The notes beneath the pieces were generated by a model. The model was given only the letters and a program-made list of their open reading frames with translations, had not been told where the DNA came from and ran no database searches. Positions 52,244-60,845 of a stretch of 64,000 bases of DNA are shown here, in pieces (within the stretch, counting starts at the first letter, position 1; each line of letters begins with the position of its first letter). A program made the translations under genes and the position numbers. Origin of the DNA: QQVM01 sp964544885 (lineage in GTDB: Bacteria > Bacteroidota > Bacteroidia > AKYH767-A > 2013-40CM-41-45); assembly GCA_964544885.1 (NCBI GenBank), contig CAZJDX010000002.1:137123-201122 (forward strand), given 5' to 3'.

Positions 52244-53833
52244 ATGAAGAGAAGAGACTTTCTACGCAAAACAATTCCGGCAACATTGTTACCGGGGCTG
52301 CTAAACGGCTATTCATTCAAGGCTTATTCAGCCAGTCCCCTGATACAGGCCCTCGCAAATTCCGCCAATAACGATCATGTGCTGGTCCTCATTCAGCTGA
52401 ATGGTGGAAATGACGGACTGAATACGGTGATTCCGCTGGATCAGTATTCCAATTTGAGTCTTGCCAGACCCAACCTATTGATTCCCGATACTCAGGTTTT
52501 GTCCCTGAATTCAATCTTGGGAACAGGACTTCATCCGGCAATGAGCGGCATGCAACAATTGTTTAATGATGGCAAGGTGAATATTATACAGGCAGTTGGA
52601 TATCCCAATCCGAACTTTTCCCATTTTCGTTCCACCGATATCTGGCTGACCGGATCAGATTCGAACCAGGTGCTTACCACCGGTTGGGCCGGAAGATATC
52701 TGAATTATGAATATCCCAATTTTCCTACCGGTTATCCAAATACTACCATGCCTGATCCATTGGCTTTGCAAATTGGTTCGACTACATCGCTTGCTTTGCA
52801 GGGGCCGGGAACAAGTATGGGAATGGCCATTTCCGATCCAACCAGTTTTTATAATCTGATAAACGGGATCCAGGATCCTGCCCCCAATACTCCGGCAGGA
52901 AAAGAACTTACATACATACGTACCGTTTCACAGCAATCTCAGCAATACGCGGGAGTGATCCTGGCCGCTGCAAACAACATTACTCAGCAAAGTCCATCGT
53001 ATCCTGCTCCGGGAACAAACCCGCTGGCGGATCAGTTGCAGATCGTTGCAAGACTGATCGCAGGCGGACTGAAGACGAGAATCTATATGGTGAATCTTAA
53101 CGGTTTCGATACACATTCGGGTCAGGTAGACAGTGGAAGTCCCGCAACAGGAGATCATGCGGAGTTGCTCAGCAGACTTTCCGAGGGTGTGAAAGCATTC
53201 ATGGATGATCTTGACTTTCTTGGTATAGATGACCGTGTTACCGGAATGACATTTTCGGAATTCGGCAGGAGGATCAAGGAGAATGCAAGTGATGGTACCG
53301 ATCACGGTGCGGCTGCTCCGATGTTTGTATTCGGCAATAAGGTACAGGGTGGAATGCTGGGTAGTAATCCTCAGATACCTTCGAGTGTGGCAGTCAGTGA
53401 TAATATTCCTATGCAGTATGATTTCAGGTCGGTCTATGCATCGATCCTCGAAGACTGGTTCTGTGTTCCTTCTTCCGACTTGAGTACCATTCTTCTGAAC
53501 AATTATCAGAATCTCGCGCTCATACAGGGTGGTTTATGTTCAACGGTTGACATTCATGAAGCCAATAAGAATGCCGGCGTGAATCTGATATCCAATTATC
53601 CTAATCCGTTTACTGACAGTACCTATATTACTTTTACAACTTCCGGGGGACATACGCTGGTGCAGATTTTTGACAGTGAAGGTCACCTGATCCGTACTCC
53701 TGTAGATGGAGAGTTTGCGGCGGGCGAACACAAGGTCTGGTTTGAGAATGAGAATTTCGCGACCGGCACTTATTACGCGCGTTTTCAGAATGGTTCCGTT
53801 CAGCAGGTGAGAAATATGCTAATCGTGCGTTAG
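52244..53833 (+). CDS. DUF1501 protein with Tat-like signal and T9SS type A sorting domain
   Basis: A 529-residue protein. It begins MKRRDFLRKTIPATLLPGLL, a twin-arginine motif followed by a weakly hydrophobic stretch: a probable Tat signal. The body is the DUF1501 domain, related to alkaline-phosphatase-like/sulfatase folds (VLIQLNGGNDGLNTVIPLD; later GFDTHSGQ, FSEFGRRIKENASDGTDHGAAAP). About 80 C-terminal residues (NLISNYPNPFTDSTYI, then ATGTYYARF and RNMLIVR) are a T9SS type A sorting domain. It probably reaches the outer surface with its DUF1800 partner. Its activity is unknown. Confidence 0.88.
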   Translation: MKRRDFLRKTIPATLLPGLLNGYSFKAYSASPLIQALANSANNDHVLVLIQLNGGNDGLNTVIPLDQYSNLSLARPNLLIPDTQVLSLNSILGTGLHPAMSGMQQLFNDGKVNIIQAVGYPNPNFSHFRSTDIWLTGSDSNQVLTTGWAGRYLNYEYPNFPTGYPNTTMPDPLALQIGSTTSLALQGPGTSMGMAISDPTSFYNLINGIQDPAPNTPAGKELTYIRTVSQQSQQYAGVILAAANNITQQSPSYPAPGTNPLADQLQIVARLIAGGLKTRIYMVNLNGFDTHSGQVDSGSPATGDHAELLSRLSEGVKAFMDDLDFLGIDDRVTGMTFSEFGRRIKENASDGTDHGAAAPMFVFGNKVQGGMLGSNPQIPSSVAVSDNIPMQYDFRSVYASILEDWFCVPSSDLSTILLNNYQNLALIQGGLCSTVDIHEANKNAGVNLISNYPNPFTDSTYITFTTSGGHTLVQIFDSEGHLIRTPVDGEFAAGEHKVWFENENFATGTYYARFQNGSVQQVRNMLIVR

Positions 53834-53933
53834 AGAAATTCACCGGGAAGTCTTATTCTTAATCGTACATTTTGAGAAGCCATGCATGGCTTTTGAAGAA
53901 TTATTTGCATTTTGTTCCCGTAAAAATGTATTT

Positions 53934-54704
53934 ATGAGTGAAAGAGCGGAGGCATTTGAAAGACTTGCCCTGATATTGGATGAACTGCGGGTGAAATGTC
54001 CCTGGGATGCAAAGCAGACCATGGATAGTCTGAGGCACCTTACCATTGAAGAAACCTACGAATTGGCGGATGCTATCATGGAGAAAAACATGAATGAGAT
54101 CCGCAAAGAACTCGGGGACATTCTTCTTCATATTATTTTCTATGCAAAGATCGCGGAAGAGCAAAAGGTCTTTAGTCTGGCTGAGGTAATCAATACGCAA
54201 TGCGAGAAAATGATCCACCGTCATCCACATGTGTATGGAGACGTCAAGGTGACGGATGAGAACGAAGTGAAGCAGAACTGGGAAAAGCTGAAGTTGAGAG
54301 AGGGTAATATCTCGGCGCTTGATGGAGTTCCTGTATCCCTTCCTTCACTCATCAAGGCCATAAGGATCCAGGAGAAGGCGAGGGGAGTGGGATTTGACTG
54401 GGAAAAACCGGAACAGGTTTGGGAGAAAGTGGAAGAAGAGATGCAAGAGTTCAAGGAAGAATCTGAAAAGGGTGACTTATTGAAGGCTTCAGAAGAATTC
54501 GGTGATCTGTTGTTTGCCCTTGTCAACTATGCCAGGTTCAAAAATATCAATCCTGAGGAGGCTCTCGAGCGGACCAACAAAAAATTCATCAGAAGATTTC
54601 AGTATCTTGAAAGAGCTGTGACCAAGGATGGAAGGCAATTGAGCGATATGACCCTTGATGAAATGGATGTTTACTGGAATGCGGCGAAGAAGGATCTTGG
54701 CTAA
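53934..54704 (+). CDS. mazG: Nucleoside triphosphate pyrophosphohydrolase MazG
   Basis: A 256-residue two-domain MazG. The first domain has LRVKCPWDAKQTMDSLRHL, IEETYELADAI and ELGDILLHIIFYAKIAEEQ, providing the E-x2-E...E-x2-D metal site. The second carries VEEEMQEFKEE and ASEEFGDLLFALVNYAR. MazG cleaves NTPs and dNTPs to NMP and pyrophosphate in the cytoplasm, removing non-canonical nucleotides and lowering (p)ppGpp-related stress. I use the ATG at 53934; an in-frame one at 53886 would add 16 unmatched residues. Confidence 0.93.
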   Translation: MSERAEAFERLALILDELRVKCPWDAKQTMDSLRHLTIEETYELADAIMEKNMNEIRKELGDILLHIIFYAKIAEEQKVFSLAEVINTQCEKMIHRHPHVYGDVKVTDENEVKQNWEKLKLREGNISALDGVPVSLPSLIKAIRIQEKARGVGFDWEKPEQVWEKVEEEMQEFKEESEKGDLLKASEEFGDLLFALVNYARFKNINPEEALERTNKKFIRRFQYLERAVTKDGRQLSDMTLDEMDVYWNAAKKDLG

Positions 54705-54781
54705 TACCATTTCGAATATCCTTCGCAGCTTCAAAATGTTTTTTAATTTTACATTCCTAATTTTTAAAACAAAGAAAATAT

Positions 54782-55249
54782 ATGTTGCAGATCGGACAAA
54801 AAGCCCCCGGATTCAAACTTCTGGATCCCGAAAAGAATGAAGTGAGTCTTGAGAATTTCCGTGGAAAAAACCTTGTGATCTTTTTCTTTCCCATGGCCTG
54901 GACAGGCGGATGCACCAAGGAAATGTGTGCGGTTCAGGAAGATTATAAAGTATATCAAGGCATGAATGCCGAAGTCATTGGTATTTCAGTGGATACGATT
55001 TTTGCCCTGAAGCGATTCGCGGAAGACAATAAGTTAGGCTATACCTTATTATCCGACTTTAATAAAACGACGATTCGGGATTATAACATTGTTCATCATG
55101 ATTTCGCTTTCGGATACAAAGATGTAGCCAAACGATCCACTTTCGTCATAGATAAAGAAGGCGTGATCCGTTACATTGAGATACTTCCCTCGCCGGGGGA
55201 TTTTCCGGATATGGATGCGATCAGGGAAGCGGTCAAGGGATTGGGCTGA
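54782..55249 (+). CDS. Peroxiredoxin (AhpE/BCP-like)
   Basis: A 155-residue thiol peroxidase. The domain begins IGQKAPGFKLLDPEKNEVSLENFRGKNLVIFFFP, and the peroxidatic cysteine lies in MAWTGGCTKEMC (C48, in the P-x3-T-x2-C context), with a second Cys four residues on (C53), as in resolving-cysteine BCP types. Later motifs AKRSTFVIDKEGVIRY fit. It reduces hydroperoxides in the cytoplasm using thioredoxin or a low-molecular thiol. It follows mazG by 77 bases. Confidence 0.88.
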   Translation: MLQIGQKAPGFKLLDPEKNEVSLENFRGKNLVIFFFPMAWTGGCTKEMCAVQEDYKVYQGMNAEVIGISVDTIFALKRFAEDNKLGYTLLSDFNKTTIRDYNIVHHDFAFGYKDVAKRSTFVIDKEGVIRYIEILPSPGDFPDMDAIREAVKGLG

Positions 55250-55275
55250 GATTTCTCAGGAGGCTAATCTTATGA

Positions 55276-55440
55276 GCTCATCCTTTTTTAAGCCCGGGAC
55301 CAAAAGTTTTTGAACAGGAAATGCAGACGGGGGGATATTCTATCCCTGTTTCCAATTTCAGCGTGGGTGTACATTTGCTGCAATTAAAAACAAAGACCGG
55401 AGTTTTTTCGGAGAGAGTGATGAAGGTGGAAAGCGAATAA
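55276..55440 (+). pseudogene. Remnant of a T9SS-cargo gene (C-terminal sorting domain only)
   Basis: An open frame of 54 codons with no start context ends in TAA at 55438-55440. Its last part reads GGYSIPVSNFSVGVHLLQLK, followed by TKTGVFSERVMKVE. This closely resembles the final strands of a T9SS type A sorting domain (x-I-P-V-S-x-F-x-x-G-V-x-x-L-x-x-x-T). The upstream part of the gene is missing: a TGA interrupts the frame at 55273-55275. I read it as the tail of a decayed or truncated surface-protein gene next to the repeat array. Its short size makes it tentative. Confidence 0.45.
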
Positions 55441-55524
55441 TTGCGCTGAAGATGAAAAGGAAATTTGTTGCTTTGTGTTTTTATTCTCATAATCCCAGCA
55501 ATCCCTGTCCAGACAATGTTTCCT

Positions 55525-56096
55525 TAAGCGGAATGAACTTACCCGCAAGCCGATCACAACATTCCGCTCAGCGGATTAACAATAATTTTCATTTCCTTCA
55601 TGCCTTCATGGTTTAAGAAAGCTGAGCAGAGCAATGAGCTTACCCGCAAGCCGATCACACAACATTCCGCTCAGCGGATTAACAATAATCTTCATTTCCT
55701 TCATGCCTTCATGGTTTAAGAAAGCTGAGCAGAGCAATGAGCTTACCCGCAAGCCGATCACAACATTCCCTTTAGCGGTTACCATTACCAGGAAACTAAT
55801 TAAGAATCATCTTCATATCCTTCATTCCTTCATGGTTTAAGAAAGCTGAGCGGAGCAATGAGCTTACCCGCAAGCCGATCACAACATTCCCTTTAGCGGT
55901 TACCATTNNNNNNNNNNNNNNNNNNNNNNNNNNNNNNNNNNNNNNNNNNNNNNNNNNNNNNNNNNNNNNNNNNNNNNNNNNNNNNNNNNNNNNNNNNNNN
56001 NNNNNNNCATATCCTTCATTCCTTCATGGTTTAAGAAAGCTGAGCGGAGCAATGAGCTTACCTGCAAGCCGATCACACAACATTCCGCTCAGCGGT
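55525..56096. repeat. Tandem array of hairpin-forming repeats, five copies
   Basis: A core AATGAGCTTACCCGCAAGCC (then GATCAC) occurs five times, starting at 55532, 55633, 55736, 55857 and 56051, with spacing of 101, 103 and 121 bases and a final interval spanning the gap. Between cores lies CCTTCATGGTTTAAGAAAGC. In some copies the core is flanked by AGCGGAATG and CATTCCGCT, an inverted repeat that puts the conserved core in the loop of a hairpin; in others the 3' arm is altered to CATTCCCTTTAGCGG. There is no convincing coding frame. The unit is not CRISPR-like. Confidence 0.85.
55908..56007. other. Assembly gap of 100 N
   Basis: Exactly 100 N lie inside the repeat array; such round sizes are placeholders for a gap of unknown length. 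The true number of repeat copies is therefore unknown. Confidence 0.98.
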
Positions 56097-56101
56097 GAAT
56101 T

Positions 56102-56818
56102 TTAAATCACAAACACCAAACCTGCACCTAACAAGATCACCAATAACTTGTAATAGTTGAAACGGTGTCCTTCGGATGATTCAAAAAGTATTGTGGTGGA
56201 GATATGAAGGAAGATCCCGATGACAATAGCCATGAGCCTGTCGTAATAAATGACAAGATCTATTGTTGATGCCGCATTGAGTGTATTGCTCAGCCAGGCT
56301 CCGGCCGGCGCCATGGTCGCGAAAATACAAAGGAAGAGCAGGGTACGAGTCCGGCTAATACCGGAATCAAGCAGCATGGTGGATAAGGCTACGGCAACCG
56401 GAATGTGATGAAGTATAATTCCTGCCAGGAGGCTCATTTCGACGCTTTCATTATTGAAGCGGTGAACAAGCGGTATGCCTTCCAGGAAACTGTGAAGGCA
56501 CAATCCGACCATCATGCCGAAAGGGAAGGCCGCATTTTCATGTTTGTGGATGTGAATATGACCGTGTTCAATACCCTCAGAAAAAAATTCCAGCAGGATC
56601 TGGATGAGAAAGCCAAGAAGTATATAGGCGCCTATTGCTTTATCCTGACCTGAATATACACCCGGAATAAGGTGTGTCATTGTGAGTGCGAACAGGAAAG
56701 AACCACTGAATGCAAGTAACAGTTTTAAGGCTACCTTATTTACCTTCCTGATGCTGAAGACCGAAGCGCCACTGATTACGATGCTGAAAAAAAGAAGCAG
56801 GTATGAATAAAGAGGCAT
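56102..56818 (-). CDS. ZIP-family divalent metal transporter
   Basis: A 238-residue membrane protein with eight helices. The family signature is present in two helices: MMVGLCLHSFLEGIPLVHRF (H-S/N-x-x-E-G) and LAGIILHHIPVAVALSTML (H-H-I-P-x-A). Between TM3 and TM4 is a His-rich loop, GIEHGHIHIHKHEN, likely binding zinc. It moves Zn or Fe into the cytoplasm. I use the ATG at 56818 (MPLYSYLLLFF), which begins the first helix; the start 96 bases upstream adds a charged leader overlapping the methyltransferase gene. Confidence 0.9.
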   Translation of the reverse strand: MPLYSYLLLFFSIVISGASVFSIRKVNKVALKLLLAFSGSFLFALTMTHLIPGVYSGQDKAIGAYILLGFLIQILLEFFSEGIEHGHIHIHKHENAAFPFGMMVGLCLHSFLEGIPLVHRFNNESVEMSLLAGIILHHIPVAVALSTMLLDSGISRTRTLLFLCIFATMAPAGAWLSNTLNAASTIDLVIYYDRLMAIVIGIFLHISTTILFESSEGHRFNYYKLLVILLGAGLVFVI

Positions 56819-56894
56819 TGTTCTGTATTTAAGAATCCGAATGGCGGCTATCTGATCGAATATCCGGAAAGGATCGAATCTGTCATTTCCGGAA

Positions 56895-57668
56895 CTAAAC
56901 GGTTTTACGCGCAATAAAAATCATCCTGTCTGAACTTTTGGCTTCATAGGGATCCAGGTTATAATTCCCAAAGGTATCAATCAGTTCAAGACCGGCTTGT
57001 TCGAAGAATTTCCCGAAGTCTTTCTTTTCAAAGAGGGTGATTTGTTCCTCAAATTGATACTTTTTATCCTGAAAGTTGAATGCTATCGATTTAATTATCC
57101 TGTTCCCTGCAAGTTTTTTTGATATCCGGAAGTTTATTCCATCCACTGTTTTTTCATAATTCCGCATTTCGAATTCACGCAACAGGGCAGTATTCAGAAA
57201 GTCAAGAATGAAAAGGCCACCCTCTTTTAATGCCAGTGAATGAGATTTGATACAACGGTAATTATCGTGTTCACTGTCAAAATATCCAAAACTGCTGAAG
57301 AGGTTCAGTACCACATCAAAGTAATTCGTCCTGAATACCTCACGCATATCATGAAGATAGAAGTGAAGGGTCTCGTTTTCCAGGGTTAGATTGTGCGCAA
57401 TGCTCTGTTCCGACAAATCGTAACCGGTCACGTCAAAACCTTTCTTGTTTAAATAGACGGAGTGCCTTCCTTTGCCACAGGCTACGTCGAGTATTTTCGA
57501 TCCTTTGGACAGGCGGATTTGCGTGATCAGGTTATCCAGAAATTTTTCGGCTTCCGCTTCATCCCGCTCTTTGTAGAGGATATGGTAAAATGGTGAATCA
57601 AACCATGTTTCATACCATGGTTTTAACTCTTCATCGTCACTTACGACCGGTTTTACTTTTGAGATCAT
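56895..57668 (-). CDS. Class I SAM-dependent methyltransferase
   Basis: A 257-residue methyltransferase. Motif I for S-adenosylmethionine is ILDVACGKGRHSVYLNKKGF (E/D-x-G-x-G-x-G type), followed by VTGYDLSEQSI (motif II acid) and FDVVLNLFSSFGYF (motif IV). The N-terminus contains WYETWFDSPFYHILYKERDEAEAEKFLDNLI, a leader typical of a Bacteroidota family annotated as class I methyltransferase with unknown substrate. It lies 52 bases from the sodium symporter on the same strand, and about 77 bases before the ZIP start. Confidence 0.88.
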   Translation of the reverse strand: MISKVKPVVSDDEELKPWYETWFDSPFYHILYKERDEAEAEKFLDNLITQIRLSKGSKILDVACGKGRHSVYLNKKGFDVTGYDLSEQSIAHNLTLENETLHFYLHDMREVFRTNYFDVVLNLFSSFGYFDSEHDNYRCIKSHSLALKEGGLFILDFLNTALLREFEMRNYEKTVDGINFRISKKLAGNRIIKSIAFNFQDKKYQFEEQITLFEKKDFGKFFEQAGLELIDTFGNYNLDPYEAKSSDRMIFIARKTV

Positions 57669-57719
57669 GTAATAACAGGTGACAAAGATAATTTTTCCTG
57701 ATTGCAGAAGGAAAGAATA

Positions 57720-59498
57720 TCAGTCGGTAAAGATCCGGGTTGACTTTACTTTACCAACCAGAAGATAGCCGCTTACAAGGGCAACGGCCAGGGAAATCAG
57801 AGCCGCATTCCATTCGTGAAAGATCAGTTTGCCGGTTCCAATCAGAATGGAATAGGTCATGATGACCGCAAAGAGCCAGCATAAAGCCAGACCACCCAGT
57901 CTTGAAGGTGTCTCCGGTAATTCAAGATTTTTCCTGACGGGATGCCACCATCCTTCCGGGCGAACACGATGGTAGAATGTATTAAGGGTTTCATTTTTTT
58001 CCGGTCTGGTAAGGAACATAACAGTTATCCAGGAAATGGTTGTGAACGAAACGGTGATGAAAAAACTATCCGGAAACTGAAGTCCTAAGATATAACGGCC
58101 AAAGGTATAACCGATGAAAGGAGCAATGGTAGCTGCAATTTCCGCCCATGCATTGATCCTCCACCAATACCATCGCAGTATGAGAACCAGGCCTAGTCCG
58201 GCGCCGCATTCGATGATGAATGACCAGACTCCGCTTATGGTTGTGATCCTTGTGGTCGCGAAGAGCGCAAAGAGCATGGCAAAGAGTGTAGCGATACGGC
58301 TGGTCTTTACATAGTGTCGCTCTGCAAGTTCCGGAGAACTGAACCGGGACGGAGGTTTCAGGAAGCGTTTATAAAAGTCATTGATGAGATAACTGGTTCC
58401 CCAGTTCAACTGGGTGGAAATAGTGCTCATGTAAGCTGCCAGAAATGCCACTAGTAAAAGTCCTTTTAGACCTGCAGGCAGAAAGTCTTTCATGGCCATA
58501 ACATAACCCAGTTTTTTGTCGGCAAAACCCAGTTCAGGATAGAGCACAATGGTGCAAAGTCCTACGATGATCCATGGCCAGGGTCTGAGGCAATAGTGAG
58601 CGATCTGGAAAAACAGGGTCGCGAAGATGGAATGTTTTTCATTCTTTGCGCTCATCATCCTTTGGGCAATATAACCGCCTCCTCCGGGTTCAGCTCCGGG
58701 ATACCAACTTGCCCACCATTGCATGGAGATATAAGCCAGAAATGTACCCAGAGAAATGGTAAGTGTTGAGGATATTTGTCCTGCGCCTTCTTTATCCCCG
58801 ATTCTCGGAAAGAATTCCAGCGCCCAGGAAGGTAACTGAGTCTTCAGTCCTTCAATTCCGCCGATCTGTTCCGAAGTAAGAACGATGATGGCCAGTACTA
58901 TGCAGCCGGTCATGGCAATCACGAATTGGATCACATCGGTAATGGCAACACCCCAGAGTCCGCTAAGCGCCGAGTAAAGGGAGGTAAGCAACATAATCCC
59001 CGCCACAAAATAGAGCGCGTATACATCCGATATTCCGAAAAAGATCTTGAGGATGGCTATGAGGGCGACGTTTACCCAGCCGACGATGACAGAATTCATG
59101 AACAGTCCGAGGTAAATGGATTTGAATCCCCTCAGGAAAGCGGCAGGCTTTCCGCCGTAACGGAATTCGATGAGTTCAACTTCAGTCAATACTTCCGATC
59201 TTCTCCAGAGCCTGCTGAAGAAAAAGGTGGTAAGCATGCCGCCGAATAGAAAATTCCACCATAACCAGTTTCCGGAAATGCCGTTTTGACCAACCAATTC
59301 GTTTACAGCCAGCGGCGTATCGGCGGCAAAAGTGGTAGCGACCATGGAAGTTCCCGCGATCCACCAGGGCAGGTTTCGACCCCCGAGAAAGAAATTGCTC
59401 ATATTGCCGCTCGCCTTACTCTTATAATACAGGCCAATAATCAAAGACAGGATGAGGTAGAGGGCAATGATAATCCAGTCTATCGGATCAAGGAACAT
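57720..59498 (-). CDS. Sodium:solute symporter (SSS family)
   Basis: A 592-residue membrane protein of the SSS family (LeuT fold) with about 14 helices. Landmarks: DWIIIALYLILSLIIGLYYK at the first helix, NFFLGGRNLPWWIAGTSMVATTFAADTPLAV (the conserved stretch of SGLT-like proteins) and the later GLKGLLLVAFLAAYMSTISTQLNWG. The N-terminal pattern and length place it near the sodium/galactose or sodium/proline branch; the substrate is not determined. It imports a small solute with Na+. Single gene, divergent from corA. Confidence 0.9.
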   Translation of the reverse strand: MFLDPIDWIIIALYLILSLIIGLYYKSKASGNMSNFFLGGRNLPWWIAGTSMVATTFAADTPLAVNELVGQNGISGNWLWWNFLFGGMLTTFFFSRLWRRSEVLTEVELIEFRYGGKPAAFLRGFKSIYLGLFMNSVIVGWVNVALIAILKIFFGISDVYALYFVAGIMLLTSLYSALSGLWGVAITDVIQFVIAMTGCIVLAIIVLTSEQIGGIEGLKTQLPSWALEFFPRIGDKEGAGQISSTLTISLGTFLAYISMQWWASWYPGAEPGGGGYIAQRMMSAKNEKHSIFATLFFQIAHYCLRPWPWIIVGLCTIVLYPELGFADKKLGYVMAMKDFLPAGLKGLLLVAFLAAYMSTISTQLNWGTSYLINDFYKRFLKPPSRFSSPELAERHYVKTSRIATLFAMLFALFATTRITTISGVWSFIIECGAGLGLVLILRWYWWRINAWAEIAATIAPFIGYTFGRYILGLQFPDSFFITVSFTTISWITVMFLTRPEKNETLNTFYHRVRPEGWWHPVRKNLELPETPSRLGGLALCWLFAVIMTYSILIGTGKLIFHEWNAALISLAVALVSGYLLVGKVKSTRIFTD

Positions 59499-59652
59499 GG
59501 ATTTATAATTAAATTATGTCAGAATGCGAGAGAGAAAGGAGAGCAATCAAGCTTTTCAGCTTTCCCTTTCTTAATTCCTCAAATGTGTCTATTTTTAACA
59601 TCTCCATGTCATACATTCCCTCTAATTATGAACATGATCCGTTGAAAAGAAC

Positions 59653-60783
59653 ATGAAAAACCGCAACCAGTTAAGGAGAGGAAAAAGGACAGGAAGAAGG
59701 CGACGCACTCCACCCGGCGCTTCTCCGGGTATGCTTCATCTTGGAACAGATGTATTAAAACCCATCATCAGGTCTTTTGCCTATGATGAGACATCTTGTG
59801 AAGAAAAAGAACTGGGTACTGTCGCGGAGATTAAGGCGGGTCTGTTATCAAAACCACAACAAACGCATTGGATTGATGTCAAGGGTTTCGGAGACGCGAA
59901 TTTTCTCGGACAACTTGCTGAGGTTTTCGGTATCCATAAACTGCAACTGGAAGATGTCGTCAATGTGTATCAAAGGCCAAAGATTGAGGACCTCAATGAT
60001 TATATTTTCATTATTTCCCGGGTACTTGAAGAAAGGGAGGGTGGTTTAAGGAATGAACAGCTGAGTATTTTCCTCGGGCCGGGTTTTGTACTTACGATAC
60101 AGGAAGATTACGAAGATCTCTTAGACCCTGTGCGGGAAAGAATCAGGAGAGGAAAAGGACTGATGCGTACAGGAGGGCCGGGATATCTTAGCTACGCTCT
60201 CATGGACACCGTGCTGGATAATTACTTTCCTATTCTTGAGAAATACGGTGAACAGCTTGACAAGCTGGAAGAGGAGCTTGTAGATAACCCGACAGTCGCA
60301 GCCCTGAATCAGGTATTAGCCATTAAAAGGGATCTTATCGTTTTGCGAAGAGCGATCTGGAGTGAAAGGGATAAACTCAGCGAGATATTGCGGAATAATT
60401 ATGTATTGTTCCCCGATCAGATCCGTATTTATATCCGTGATACTTATGACCATGCCATCCAGATTCTGGACCTTGTAGAGAGTAATAAGGAACTAACAGG
60501 CTCCATGCTTGATATTTATCATTCCAGTGTGAGCAACAGGCTGAACCAGGTTATTAAAATTCTGACCATCATCAGCACCATTTTTATTCCCCTTACTTTT
60601 ATTGTTGGTGTCTATGGAATGAATTTCGCAAGAGTGGATCCTGCAAGCGGAAAGATATTAGACCTTAATATGCCTGAACTTTATAGTCCGTATGGATACG
60701 CAGGGGTATTGATCATTATGCTCCTGATTGTCGTTCTCCAGCTTGCATTTTTTTACAGGAAGGGCTGGTTGACAAGGAAGTGA
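59653..60783 (+). CDS. corA: Magnesium/cobalt transporter CorA
   Basis: A 376-residue CorA. A long soluble N-terminal domain includes WIDVKGFGDANFLGQLAEVFGIHKLQLEDVVNVYQRPKIE, followed by the stalk helix and, at the C-terminus, two transmembrane helices with the diagnostic GMN motif in FIVGVYGMNFARV. It forms a pentamer importing Mg2+ at the inner membrane. The first 25 residues are very basic (NRNQLRRGKRTGRRRRTPPG). Start: ATG at 59653. Confidence 0.94.
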   Translation: MKNRNQLRRGKRTGRRRRTPPGASPGMLHLGTDVLKPIIRSFAYDETSCEEKELGTVAEIKAGLLSKPQQTHWIDVKGFGDANFLGQLAEVFGIHKLQLEDVVNVYQRPKIEDLNDYIFIISRVLEEREGGLRNEQLSIFLGPGFVLTIQEDYEDLLDPVRERIRRGKGLMRTGGPGYLSYALMDTVLDNYFPILEKYGEQLDKLEEELVDNPTVAALNQVLAIKRDLIVLRRAIWSERDKLSEILRNNYVLFPDQIRIYIRDTYDHAIQILDLVESNKELTGSMLDIYHSSVSNRLNQVIKILTIISTIFIPLTFIVGVYGMNFARVDPASGKILDLNMPELYSPYGYAGVLIIMLLIVVLQLAFFYRKGWLTRK

Positions 60784-60845
60784 GTGATACATAATTTTTA
60801 ATCAAATAATTCTCCAGAATCCGACTTTATAAAATTCCAGATCCG

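Noticed and set aside
55278..55490. Minus-strand frame of 70 codons with two CxxC pairs that looks like a zinc ribbon
   Set aside because: The plus strand of the same DNA encodes a far better match, the end of a T9SS sorting domain; the cysteines are a by-product.
55634..55840. Short frame across the repeat units
   Set aside because: It exists only because the repeat is reiterated; the frame shifts between copies and has no start context.
55525..56096. Integron attC site or CRISPR array
   Set aside because: Units of 100-120 bases are almost entirely repeated, so no unique spacers. No RYYYAAC/GTTRRRY core pair is present, and there are no cas or integrase genes nearby.
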